Below, one piece after another: positions 8,754 through 17,964 of a stretch of DNA of 64,000 nt (positions are counted from its first letter, which is position 1; the number at the start of each line of letters is the position of its first letter). A model generated the notes under the pieces. The model was not told where the DNA came from and searched no databases. It saw nothing but the letters and a program-made list of their open reading frames with translations. Made by a program: the position numbers and the translations under genes. Source of the stretch: Lachancea dasiensis (taxonomy: Eukaryota; Ascomycota; Saccharomycetes; Saccharomycetales; Saccharomycetaceae); assembly GCA_900074725.1 (NCBI GenBank), contig LT598455.1, forward strand, positions 1,117,802 through 1,181,801, read 5' to 3'.

Positions 8754-10287
8754 AGTAGCAACACAGGAAGGTATTGTACAGACTTTATTGTCACAGTAAT
8801 CAAAAGAAGCCAGCTCTGAAGTGACTTGGCGAGGCTATTGACCCTTTTTCCCCCTTAGTTAAGGTAAGATGCGAGATCGCGATTTTTGAGGGTCTCAACG
8901 CTGCAAGCAAAACTTTGACAGCGAGTGGCGATATTTGGGAAGGGACTTCGCGCTAACTCGAACCGTCACACCCGTCCTGGAGTGCGTTTCAACTCGGTGA
9001 GCCTACTTCCCTTTATATATTGGAGGCATCGCATCCCTCGCCCCTCCTCATAAAGCACATGCCCATCTAGTCACGCGACACATGCCTAGTTCGAACATCT
9101 TTGAAGCGCTTGTAACTTGGCTCAGGAAGTACTCCAAAAAGCCGATTATTTCATGTGCCAAGGGAGCTTGGTCTGTGGACTACATGTGCTATATTTGAGT
9201 TTTTTCTGGTTGCAACTTAGATAGATTCTGGATACCAACTGGGTACTAAATAAGTACTTTATAGATACCGTATGATACCATTCAGGATTTACTGTGACTA
9301 CCTTACGATACAGGGTGGCTACCTCACAATACCTCACGATACCTCACATCTGTATAAAAATAGCTACTAAAGTTTTAGACCGATGTAGTGTTCACACCAA
9401 AATGGAGCTCTTAATATGCGGGCGTCAAACGCGTATAATATGGGTTTTCGTGACATGCTGAGACGCCGTTCTATGCTAGTGCAGAACCGCACTTTATAGG
9501 CCTCAGCTTGGATGACTGATTCATCCAATCACTGGGAGTCGCTTAGTTTTATAGACTGCCACACCTCTAGATGACAGCAATATTGGCAGTGTACTCAAAA
9601 ACGGAGAAGTAATCTTTTAGAGCCAAGTAGTCCCTTACTTTCCCTTATACAATTGGGTTTACAGCTGGGACAGCATAAGAGGTACTATGTGAGTAGCTTC
9701 CAATAGTGGTCGGTGGAATGTGTGTTCGAAGCGTTCATTTCCACCCTCAAAAGCACAAACCGAACGTATAGGCAACGCCACAAGCGACAGCCCTGCAGCC
9801 AAGAAATTGACAATGCCTGTCCAGATTATCAGGTAAGACAAGGCAGAAGTACAATCATCAGGGCGTATTATTAGAGCCTCGCAGCGGGCCATTATACTTG
9901 TTTTTCTGTAACACCCGACGGACAAGTACTCGCAATCATTTCTACCAAGGTAAGCGGTTGGGGCAAGTGAATACGCAAGTTAAAACGCAAGTGTTAATAA
10001 GCATCTACCCAATCAGCAACACAGGCAGAAGTGTCAATGATACTAAAATATACCATTAACGTTTCTCGCTTTCCGTCAAGCGTGTCGTGTTACACGAAAT
10101 ACCACGACACGCATTCTCACACCGTGTTCAATCTTTTTCGATCTGCCTTAGGCCCAACTGAAGAAATCCGTAATTTCCTAAACTTCCACCAAATACTCTT
10201 AATATTGAAACAGCTCCGTGGATAGGTTTATCACAGGTCCTTGACGTGTCTTGTTGTATCAATTACGAACGCATATTTCATTGTACC
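8754..10287. other. Divergent intergenic region AMS1/SEC61, 1.5 kb
   Basis: This is a long gene-free stretch for a compact yeast genome. It joins two blocks that lie on different chromosomes in S. cerevisiae (AMS1 on VII, SEC61 on XII). I see no tRNA or convincing gene. A short tandem array of three 10-mers, ACCTCACNAT, lies at 9321-9350, within sequence where GATACC recurs. One ACGCGT (MCB-type) occurs at 9429-9434. A 77-codon frame on the minus strand (9659-9892) encodes one hydrophobic segment but has no recognised relative and is probably chance. The SEC61 promoter must lie toward the right end. Confidence 0.55.
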
Positions 10288-11730
10288 ATGAGTGGCCGTG
10301 TGCTGGATTTGTTCAAGCCGTTCGAGGCATATTTGCCAGATGTGATCTCGCCTGAAAGAAAAGTGCCTTACAATCAGAAGCTGATCTGGACAGGTGTTTC
10401 GCTGCTAATTTTCTTGGTGCTGGGCCAAATTCCGCTGTATGGGATTGTGTCGAGTGAAACCTCGGATCCATTGTACTGGCTTCGTGCCATGCTGGCCTCC
10501 AACAGAGGTACACTAATGGAACTAGGTGTGACACCAATCATTACCTCTTCTATGATCTTCCAGTTCTTGCAGGGAACTCAATTGCTCCAGGTCAACATGG
10601 AAAACAAGCATGACCGTGAACTGTTCCAAATTGCCCAAAAAGTATGTGCTATTTTGCTCACATTCGGCCAAGCTGTCGTTGTGGTGCTCTCGGGCAACTA
10701 TGGGAGACCTTCGGACCTGGGAATTGCCATCTCCCTTCTTTTGATTTTCCAACTGATGTTCGCATCGTTCATTGTTCTTTTGCTGGACGAATTGCTCGCT
10801 AAAGGCTATGGCCTTGGATCTGGAATTTCACTGTTCACCGCCACCAACATTGCCGAGCAAATTTTTTGGAAAGCTTTCGCACCCACCACAGTCAACTCAG
10901 GCCGTGGAAATGAATTTGAAGGCGCGGTTGTTGCTTTGTTCCATCTGCTAGCTATCAGGAAAGACAAGAAAAGAGCCTTGGTCGAGGCCTTTTATAGAGA
11001 GAACTTGCCCAACATGTTCCAGGTCTTGTCCACTGTTGCTGTGTTCTTGTTTGTGCTCTATTTGCAAGGATTCCGCTACGAACTGCCCATCAGATCAACC
11101 AGAACTAGAGGTCAAGTCGGTGTTTACCCAATCAAGCTATTTTACACTTCCAACACACCTATCATGTTACAGAGTGCTCTGACCTCCAATGTGTTCTTGA
11201 TCTCGCAGATCATGTACCAGCGGTTCCCATCAAACCCGGTTGTGCGCCTTGTCGGTGTATGGGGTGCGAGACCCGGATCCCCAATGGGCCAACAAGTTGC
11301 TTTGAGCGGGCTTTCTTACTATATCCAACCACCATTTTCTGTAACTGATGCCATCTTGGATCCAATCAAGACCGTCATTTACGTGGCCTTCGTGTTGGGT
11401 GCATGTGCCATGTTTTCCAAAACGTGGACCGAGATCTCTGGTACTTCGCCCCGTGATATAGCCAAACAATTCAAAGATCAGGGTCTTGTTATCAACGGTA
11501 AGAGAGAGTCTTCTGTCTACAAAGAACTGAAAAAAATTATCCCAACCGCTGCTGCTTTCGGTGGTGCAACCATCGGTGCATTGTCGGTTGGATCTGATCT
11601 ACTGGGAACCTTGGGTTCTGGTACTTCCATTTTGATGGCCACCACTACCATCTACGGATACTACGAAACTGCTGCCAAAGAAGGTGGCTTTTCTAAGAAC
11701 TTGGTGGCTGGCTTCTCCGAGTTGATGTAA
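10288..11730 (+). CDS. SEC61: Sec61, translocon channel subunit
   Basis: Sec61 is the SecY-type pore of the endoplasmic reticulum translocon, acting with Sbh1 and Sss1, and with the Sec62/63 complex for post-translational import. The 480-residue product equals the length of S. cerevisiae Sec61 and is nearly collinear with it, for example [16 protein letters not shown] at the start, [20 protein letters not shown], and [20 protein letters not shown] near the end. Hydrophobic segments fit ten membrane spans. The ATG at 10288 (MSGRVLDLF) is chosen because it gives the family N-terminus; the open frame continues upstream only through non-ATG codons. A tRNA gene lies convergent just downstream. Confidence 0.98.
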   Translation: MSGRVLDLFKPFEAYLPDVISPERKVPYNQKLIWTGVSLLIFLVLGQIPLYGIVSSETSDPLYWLRAMLASNRGTLMELGVTPIITSSMIFQFLQGTQLLQVNMENKHDRELFQIAQKVCAILLTFGQAVVVVLSGNYGRPSDLGIAISLLLIFQLMFASFIVLLLDELLAKGYGLGSGISLFTATNIAEQIFWKAFAPTTVNSGRGNEFEGAVVALFHLLAIRKDKKRALVEAFYRENLPNMFQVLSTVAVFLFVLYLQGFRYELPIRSTRTRGQVGVYPIKLFYTSNTPIMLQSALTSNVFLISQIMYQRFPSNPVVRLVGVWGARPGSPMGQQVALSGLSYYIQPPFSVTDAILDPIKTVIYVAFVLGACAMFSKTWTEISGTSPRDIAKQFKDQGLVINGKRESSVYKELKKIIPTAAAFGGATIGALSVGSDLLGTLGSGTSILMATTTIYGYYETAAKEGGFSKNLVAGFSELM

Positions 11731-11842
11731 ATAAGTCTCGGGTATAGTAGCGTGTAAAGATTAAAAGTTTGTTTAGGGCCTGTAAAGAGCGACAGTGCTT
11801 CGCTAAGTGATGTTAATTCTTTTCTACCTGGAGTTACTGGGC

Positions 11843-11850
11843 AAAAAAAA
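11843..11850 (-). terminator. RNA polymerase III terminator of tRNA-Lys
   Basis: Read on the minus strand, a run of eight T residues begins four bases after the 3' end of the tRNA-Lys gene. T-runs of this kind end RNA polymerase III transcription. Confidence 0.85.
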
Positions 11851-11854
11851 GAAC

Positions 11855-11943
11855 TCCTCATAGGGGGCTCGAACCCCTGACATTTCGGTTCCTTGCAAGC
11901 AGCGCTTAAAAGCCGAACGCTCTACCAACTGAGCTAACAAGGA
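11855..11943 (-). tRNA. tK(UUU): tRNA-Lys (anticodon UUU), intron-containing
   Basis: On the minus strand the gene reads TCCTTGTTAGCTCAGTTGG at its 5' end and AGGGGTTCGAGCCCCCT through the T arm. It folds into a full cloverleaf with acceptor stem TCCTTGT/ATGAGGA. The anticodon TTT is at 11908-11910, inside the stem TTCGG/CCGAA. The gene is 89 nt, while the mature part is 72 nt (without CCA). The difference is a 17-nt intron, starting AGCGCTGC, one base 3' of the anticodon, the standard eukaryotic position. S. cerevisiae tRNA-Lys(UUU) also has an intron here, and the mature sequence looks nearly identical. A box (TAGCTCAGTTGG) and B box (GGTTCGAGCCC) promoter elements are intact. Confidence 0.97.
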
Positions 11944-13295
11944 CGAGTTCTTCCCACACACTGTGGAGACCTAACACTATGAGGCTTTGGATACGAATTC
12001 CGCTTGTGAACAAGCCTCACAGTTCCAGCATAACTAATGAAGGTATTGAGTTATGATGGCTATTGGATATCGTCAGCATTCGGCATCGGCTTACTTTCTC
12101 CTATCTGTAGTCTCCTCTTTCGAGAACCACGCCCTGGAAGGATCGTAATAGTGACCCGTTCAAAACATTGTGTCAGAGCATGAGTAAGAGGACCGTCAAC
12201 GAGTCCACATTAGCCTGACTGAAGGTGACAAGATGGCTCGAGTGAGGAAGAAGTTTTGAGAAGACGGCTACTGAGACACCACGGGCTAGACACAGACATA
12301 TCAGGGTCGGTCTGAACAAATCATTCAAGGCCAAGTGAGGCCCTTCACAAGCCAACACCTAGACCGTTTGACTCCTCTGTGGTACTTGTCGGACACAGGA
12401 CCTGAACTGTACTCGCCTACAGCTGCCCAGCCTCCGGCGGCTAATCCGTCTTGGCATTTTTTCTTTTTCTTTCCGCTTGTTTTTCTTTTGTTTAAAATTT
12501 TTCCTTTTTTTTTTTTTGTGTCATCGCGAATCACCCTCAACGACATGCCTCATCCACACGCCAATGAGGCAAGCGAGGCTCTCAGATTTCCACGGCGTTA
12601 GCCACAGACGCTGCTGTCCACTCTGTCCGACTGTTCTTGCGTAGGTGTCAAAAAGAATTTTCGACCACCGCTAGTCGCTAACCGCTGACCCAGAAAACTA
12701 CCGATGGCGATGTGTTGACGGCAATAGTTTATCAGCGTCTGTGCAGTAAGTGTGAAACTTTTTTCAGCTTACTTACGGCTCTGGAAACTCCATCGGGGGT
12801 ATATAAGAAGGTTGGTTTTGTCCGGGCTGGCGTCCCAGTGTTGTCCCATGCACATATTGTGAATGTTGTAATTGTAGTTTCCATTTCTGTGAGCAGGCTT
12901 TCAAATTCCGCCGGGGCTTTTTTTTGATTGCTATAAATCTGATCAGCTTAGATAACGATAAGGCCTCTTATCGCGACACATCTACCGATCCACACACGGA
13001 GACGGATTGAATAGGCCGAAATCTGGTTATTCGTCATTAGTAGTCCGAAGCTCAGACTGCGGTTGAGTGTGGCTACGCCCGCAAAGGTCTTGTCGAGAGA
13101 TAGACCCTAATTTTCTGCGGAATATCACATCACTTGCTCATTATAGCACGCCAAGGAGGCGAGGAGAGGGTTCTTATCAACAACAGCCTGCATCGAGTTC
13201 AAAACACCAAGCTCCGCACACGTTCTGCATAAAAACCACACAGGTTATAATAATTAATTCTCTGAAGTGCGCTAGGTTTTGAGTGTTCCTTTATA
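11944..13295. other. Intergenic region upstream of FUI1, 1.35 kb
   Basis: This gene-free stretch serves as the promoter of the uridine permease. A pyrimidine-rich strand (12457-12517) ends in a run of 13 T residues (12505-12517), the kind of tract that excludes nucleosomes. CGG-N5-CCG at 12438-12448 could be a site for a zinc-cluster regulator. A GATA cluster lies nearer the gene and is listed separately. Short open frames here overlap, lack ATG starts or are of low complexity, and none is credible. Confidence 0.55.
12951..13178. promoter_or_regulatory. Cluster of GATA sites upstream of the uridine permease
   Basis: GATAAC (12951-12956) and GATAAG (12957-12962) are directly adjacent, and CTTATC, the same motif on the other strand, follows at 12967-12972. 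A further CTTATC lies at 13173-13178, about 120 bp before the permease ATG. Paired GATAAG sites are the binding sites of Gln3 and Gat1 in nitrogen catabolite repression, which controls the related allantoin permease DAL4 in S. cerevisiae. Nitrogen control of this permease is an inference from the motifs. Confidence 0.5.
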
Positions 13296-15266
13296 ATGTC
13301 ATCGCATGCCAATAATCACAACATGGAATCGGCCAACGACGCAGCGTCAGCGTTCGAAATTCTGACCCACAGGTCACCCAACGGTCACGGCGACAACTTG
13401 CATAAAAGAACCACGGATGTGGAGGTTCTGGACAGCCAGCTCAACAGCAGCGAAGCCGAGGAAGTCGATCCTCCCAAGACCCTGTGGCAGAAGATTGCCA
13501 AGCGCGCCAAGTGGGAGCGTCACAACTACTACGACGAACCCGCGAAAAACTGGGGCGAAAAAGTCATCCGCTTCTTGGAAGTCCACCAGCACAAGCGTGC
13601 GTCTTCCAAGCGGTCCGAAAACATTGTGGAATCGTTCTTGTTCAATGACGACCTGGCGCCCGTAGAGGCTGGCAGACGGGTGTGGGATTGGAAGCAGTAC
13701 GTGTTTTTTTGGATTTCGGGGTCTTTTAATGTCAACACCTGGCAGATCTCTGCGACCGGTATGCAGCTGGGGCTGAACTGGTGGCAGACCTGGATCTGTA
13801 TTTGGATCGGGTATATCGCGGTGGCTCTATACGTGGTCATCAACTCTCGTATTGGTAATTTCTACCACATTGCGTTCCCCATATCGTCCAGAATCGCCTA
13901 TGGTATCTATTTTTCGTTATGGATTGTTCTTAACAGAGTTGTCATGGGATGTGTGTGGTACAGCGTGCAAACCTACATTGGTTCGCAGACTGTCCAGCTG
14001 ATGCTGAAGAGTATCTTCGGCACGGATCTCGAGACCCGCATTCCTAACACTATGAACACTCAAAACATCACCACGTTCGAGTTCATGTGTTTCATGCTAT
14101 TCTGGGCCGCTCAGCTGCCTGCTCTATGGTTCCCGCCACAAACGTTGCGCTACCTGTTCACTCTAAAAAGTATCATCACCCCCTTTGCCGCTTTTGGTTT
14201 TTTGATCTGGACTTTGAAGAAAGCAGACGGACACCTCGCCCTGGGATCACTTACAGTCATCCATCCAAAGGGATCCGTCCTTGGCTGGAACTTCGTCATT
14301 AGTATAATGAGTGCTCTGGACAACTTTGCCACTTTAATTCTGAATGCTCCAGATTTCTCCCGTTTTGCAAGAACCAAACACTCCTCCATCTATTCTCAGC
14401 TGATTATTTTACCACTCATGTATGCCATTATCTCCATTATCGGGATTTTGGTAACGTCAGCGGCTTACACAATTTATGGAGTGAATTACTGGTCTCCTCT
14501 TGACGTTCTTGGTAGATTTCTGGATCATCAAACAGCAGGAAATCGTGGTGGTGTATTCATGATTGCACTCTGTTTCGGTATTGCTCAACTGGGTACCAAC
14601 ATAGCTTCCAACTCCATCTCCGTTGGCACAGACATGACAGCGATTTTCCCTAAATTCATCAACATCAGAAGAGGTGGGTACATTTGTGCTGCTATATCAC
14701 TGGCCATTTGCCCCTGGAACCTCATGGCTTCTTCTTCGAAATTTACCACTGCTCTTTCCGCGTATGCTGTATTTTTGTCGTCAATTTCCGGTGTGGTGTG
14801 CGCAGACTATTACGTCGTCAGAAAAGGACTAATCAAACTCCAGCATTGTTACACGAATAGACCAAACAGTCTGTATATGTACGGCACGCGTTTTGGTACC
14901 AATTGGAGGGCAGTGCTAGCCTATGTTTTAGGTATTGTCCCTAATTTTCCAGGATTCCTGGGTTCAGTGGGTGTCAGCATTCCAGAGAATGCGATGCGAG
15001 TTTATTACTTAAACTACTTTGTCGGGTTTCTGATATCGTTCCTACTGTACAGCACTTTCTGCTACTTCAGCCCTGTTCCCGGGATGCCCGAGGGCGTCAG
15101 TTACTTTGACTTTTCCCAATGGTTTGAGAAATGGACGGAGGTGGAGAATTTCGTGGAGCAAAGAAAGCGTTTTGAGGTCGACGGCGTCGATGTGGACGAT
15201 GAAGACTTCACAGATGAACTGTCATCTACCATGGAGGAGAACTACAAGACCACTGAGAAAGTTTAG
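13296..15266 (+). CDS. FUI1: NCS1-family uridine permease, Fui1 type
   Basis: This is a plasma-membrane nucleobase/nucleoside proton symporter of the NCS1 family. S. cerevisiae has three close relatives (Fui1 uridine, Fur4 uracil, Dal4 allantoin). The segment WKQYVFFWISGSFNVNTWQ followed by ISATGMQLGLNWWQTWICIW (residues about 132-170) is almost word for word Fui1 and clearly different from Fur4 (FWLAECFNINTWQ), so uridine is the likely substrate. The 656 residues comprise a hydrophilic N-terminus of about 130 residues, rich in Lys and Glu and probably carrying degradation signals, then about 12 membrane spans and an acidic tail. NAPDFSRFA and NYWSPLDVL are family motifs. FUI1 lies on chromosome II in S. 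cerevisiae, so its place between SEC61 and PSA1 is a local difference. Confidence 0.92.
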   Translation: MSSHANNHNMESANDAASAFEILTHRSPNGHGDNLHKRTTDVEVLDSQLNSSEAEEVDPPKTLWQKIAKRAKWERHNYYDEPAKNWGEKVIRFLEVHQHKRASSKRSENIVESFLFNDDLAPVEAGRRVWDWKQYVFFWISGSFNVNTWQISATGMQLGLNWWQTWICIWIGYIAVALYVVINSRIGNFYHIAFPISSRIAYGIYFSLWIVLNRVVMGCVWYSVQTYIGSQTVQLMLKSIFGTDLETRIPNTMNTQNITTFEFMCFMLFWAAQLPALWFPPQTLRYLFTLKSIITPFAAFGFLIWTLKKADGHLALGSLTVIHPKGSVLGWNFVISIMSALDNFATLILNAPDFSRFARTKHSSIYSQLIILPLMYAIISIIGILVTSAAYTIYGVNYWSPLDVLGRFLDHQTAGNRGGVFMIALCFGIAQLGTNIASNSISVGTDMTAIFPKFINIRRGGYICAAISLAICPWNLMASSSKFTTALSAYAVFLSSISGVVCADYYVVRKGLIKLQHCYTNRPNSLYMYGTRFGTNWRAVLAYVLGIVPNFPGFLGSVGVSIPENAMRVYYLNYFVGFLISFLLYSTFCYFSPVPGMPEGVSYFDFSQWFEKWTEVENFVEQRKRFEVDGVDVDDEDFTDELSSTMEENYKTTEKV

Positions 15267-16707
15267 GTGGCAGAGAAGGTAGGTGTGTACATATTGATAT
15301 TTATATGAATTTTGAACTTAAATTGCCTAGCGACGACACAGTGCAGCCATGTGGAGAGGCTGCCAACTATGCCGGGGATGCCCAGTGGAGTTCGACTCAC
15401 GGAGACAGAAGAGTATAAAGTGATATAAAGGTCAATGCACCCGCAGGCCACAGGTGCAACCCAGGCTAGATTGGCCTGAAGCCTTCGAAAATGGGACCTG
15501 CTAAATTTAAGAAGACGATTCAGATACCCACTTATGGAGAAGATCGTTCGGAGTGTATGGTGTGAAGACCTGAGACTGGTGAACCAAACAAGTCTTCAAG
15601 GCCGCTGTACAGGCTGCCCCACCGGACATCCAGATGTGTGCGCGCAGCTTGATAGTTTTTCCGAGCGGATTTCGCCAAATATATTCCAAGACCACCGCCG
15701 TGTTACATACAGCAGAAACAGAAGCACCCTGACACACGGGGCCCTACTTTGAGCTTCGCACGAAGCACTCGAATCCACAGGACCAAACAACGTCCTGATC
15801 TGAGCCGCCTCTTACGTATATAATGACAACACTTTTCATCCAGAGCATTTCGCCTGTGCGTAATGCTTTAGATTGAGGACCCAGGCCGATTTCCAGGTTG
15901 CTGATCGTACTACTGTCAACGCGCAAGCCACTCTAAACGTGTTTTGACCGCGAACCTTGTTTGCTTGTGCCTATCGCTCCGACCGTACGCCTCCAGTCGC
16001 GAGGCGTCGAAAAAGGCAGGCCTCTTTCCGCATTCGGTTTGTCCCCAATTGGTACAAGGCCAGCGTCGCGAGGTCAAAATGCCAGCTCTTCGCCTCGCTC
16101 TCACCCGAGCCCACAGGCATTGCAAAAATTTTCGCCTTGTAGCTTAAAATTTTTCGTTCACCGGGCATGTTGTCGACACCCTGTCAAGTTCATGGGATCT
16201 TCATTGGATAAGGACGCGCACGCGGCACGCCTGTGTATCATACAGTCGGACAGCTCATTACCACTTCCACTGCTCCTTTTGAGGTCACTTTAACGTGGGT
16301 GCCATGCATGTCGCGACGCCAGTATGAACAACGAGCGCAGCGAAATCGCACCAGTCAACGCCAAAGGAGTACGCCAAAATTCGCCTAAAATTTTTGGCGT
16401 TCCACATAGTTGATCCTAGAGATATACACAGCGTTCTGAGATCTTTGGCTCGTCGCTGATGGTATTAACCTTTTCAATCTTGGGCGTACGTAGTTATGTC
16501 GAAAATTTCAAGTTTATCATGTGGGCATTCCTTGTTATAGATATAAATTTATATATATACTTGGCATGCTGGTATTTTTGACCCATCATAACGCTTACAA
16601 CTTGGTTACACTTTTTGTCAAAGCGAGAATACCCACAACAACATCGCTCTGCGAACTCTTTGAGCCATCTCTAACTCTCACACTCGCTCGTTTCTATTGC
16701 TAACATA
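15267..16707. other. Intergenic region FUI1/PSA1, 1.44 kb
   Basis: No tRNA or recognised gene is present. Around 15.95-16.30 kb several short frames are open at once on both strands, but they encode arginine-, serine- and proline-rich sequence without family resemblance and reflect local GC-rich composition. The PSA1-proximal part holds three AAAATTTT-type elements and a GC-capped inverted repeat, listed separately. An ATATAAATTTATATATA stretch (about 16541-16557) lies some 150 bp before PSA1 and is a plausible TATA region. Confidence 0.5.
16124..16399. promoter_or_regulatory. Three RRPE-like boxes and an inverted repeat upstream of PSA1
   Basis: AAAAATTTTC (16124-16133), AAAATTTTTC (16146-16155) and AAAATTTTT (16387-16395) match the rRNA-processing element RRPE, bound by Stb3 in S. 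cerevisiae. The last sits inside an imperfect inverted repeat, CGCCAAAATT (16372-16381) and AATTTTTGGCG (16389-16399), with a 7-nt loop. They lie about 310-580 bp upstream of the PSA1 start. No PAC element accompanies them. A growth-linked role for PSA1 control is an inference. Confidence 0.4.
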
Positions 16708-17793
16708 ATGAAAGGTCTAATTCTAGTCGGTGGTTACGGTACCAGATTGAGACCATTGACTTTGACAGTGCCTAAGCCATTGGTGGAATTCGGTAACAGA
16801 CCAATGATTCTGCACCAAATCGAAGCCTTGGCCGCTGCCGGCGTCACTGACATTGTTTTGGCGGTCAACTACAGACCAGAAGTGATGGTTGAAACCCTAC
16901 AGAAGTACGAGAAGGAATACGGTGTGAACATCACGTTCTCGGTGGAAACTGAGCCTTTGGGCACGGCTGGTCCGTTGAAACTTGCCGAAAAGGTGTTGAA
17001 GAAGGACAAGTCGCCTTTCTTTGTGTTGAACTCGGACGTGATCTGCGACTACCCATTCCAGGAGCTTGCCGACTTCCACAATGCTCACGGGGGCAAGGGT
17101 ACAATTGTGGCCACCAAGGTCGACGAGCCTTCCAAGTACGGTGTCATTGTGCATGACATCGCCACCCCAAACCTGATCGACCGTTTCGTCGAGAAGCCAG
17201 TCGAGTTTGTGGGTAACAGAATTAATGCTGGTTTGTACATTCTAAACCCCGAGGTTATCGACCTCATTGACTTGAAACCAACCTCGATTGAAAAGGAGAC
17301 TTTCCCAATCTTGGTTGAACAAAAGTCTCTCTACTCCTTCGACCTTGAGGGCTACTGGATGGACGTTGGTCAGCCAAAGGACTTCTTGTCTGGTTCCGTG
17401 TTGTACCTAAACTCTTTGTCCAAGAGATCCCCACAATCCATGGCCAAGGGCGAAAACATCGTCGGCAACGTCATTGTTGACCCATCCGCCAAGATCGCCT
17501 CGACTGCCAAGATCGGTCCTGATGTCGTTATCGGTCCTAACGTTACCATCGGAGACGGTGTCAGAATTACCAGATCTGTTGTGTTGTCCAACTCTCATAT
17601 CAAGGACCACGCTTTGGTCAAATCCACCATCGTTGGCTGGAACTCCACCGTTGGTAAGTGGGCCAGATTGGAAGGTTGTACCGTCTTGGGTGATGATGTT
17701 GAAGTCAAGGACGAAGTCTATGTCAACGGTGGTAAGGTCTTGCCTCACAAGTCTATCTCGGCTAATGTTCCAAAGGAAGCTATTATCATGTGA
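16708..17793 (+). CDS. PSA1: GDP-mannose pyrophosphorylase Psa1
   Basis: Psa1 (Mpg1/Vig9) makes GDP-mannose from GTP and mannose-1-phosphate in the cytosol, supplying protein glycosylation, GPI anchors and cell-wall mannan. The product is 361 residues, the same as S. cerevisiae Psa1. The nucleotidyltransferase signature [21 protein letters not shown] lies at 8-28, with the catalytic Lys in PKPL, and [10 protein letters not shown] holds the metal-binding Asp. From about residue 250 hexapeptide repeats such as [20 protein letters not shown] form a left-handed beta-helix. Codon choice is strongly biased (TTG Leu, GGT Gly, AGA Arg, AAG Lys), as in highly expressed yeast genes. It is convergent with MBP1, as in S. 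cerevisiae (YDL055C-YDL056W). Confidence 0.98.
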   Translation: MKGLILVGGYGTRLRPLTLTVPKPLVEFGNRPMILHQIEALAAAGVTDIVLAVNYRPEVMVETLQKYEKEYGVNITFSVETEPLGTAGPLKLAEKVLKKDKSPFFVLNSDVICDYPFQELADFHNAHGGKGTIVATKVDEPSKYGVIVHDIATPNLIDRFVEKPVEFVGNRINAGLYILNPEVIDLIDLKPTSIEKETFPILVEQKSLYSFDLEGYWMDVGQPKDFLSGSVLYLNSLSKRSPQSMAKGENIVGNVIVDPSAKIASTAKIGPDVVIGPNVTIGDGVRITRSVVLSNSHIKDHALVKSTIVGWNSTVGKWARLEGCTVLGDDVEVKDEVYVNGGKVLPHKSISANVPKEAIIM

Positions 17794-17964
17794 AGTTGCC
17801 TGTTGAGTCCTTGTTGTTTTGGTTTCTCTTTAACACCCTAGTTTCACATCGAATGAAAAGCGCTGGTTTGTCTAAAGTATAATGTTTGTTTAAGGTTGAT
17901 AATGAATCTTTTAAATCATACCCCGTGTAAATGCTTACTATGCCTCTATTACTTTATATGCTTT

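Noticed and set aside
9220-9420. Repeated GATACC and TACCTCAC sequence as a decayed LTR
   Set aside because: No TG...CA ends, target-site duplication, primer-binding site or coding remnants could be seen, so no element is claimed.
9659-9892. 77-codon minus-strand frame with one hydrophobic stretch
   Set aside because: There is no known relative or conserved position, and a single hydrophobic run is common by chance.
15961-16293. 110-codon frame and overlapping frames on both strands in the FUI1/PSA1 spacer
   Set aside because: The frames arise in a GC-rich segment with few stops. They encode Arg/Ser/Pro-rich sequence and have no ATG-anchored family match.
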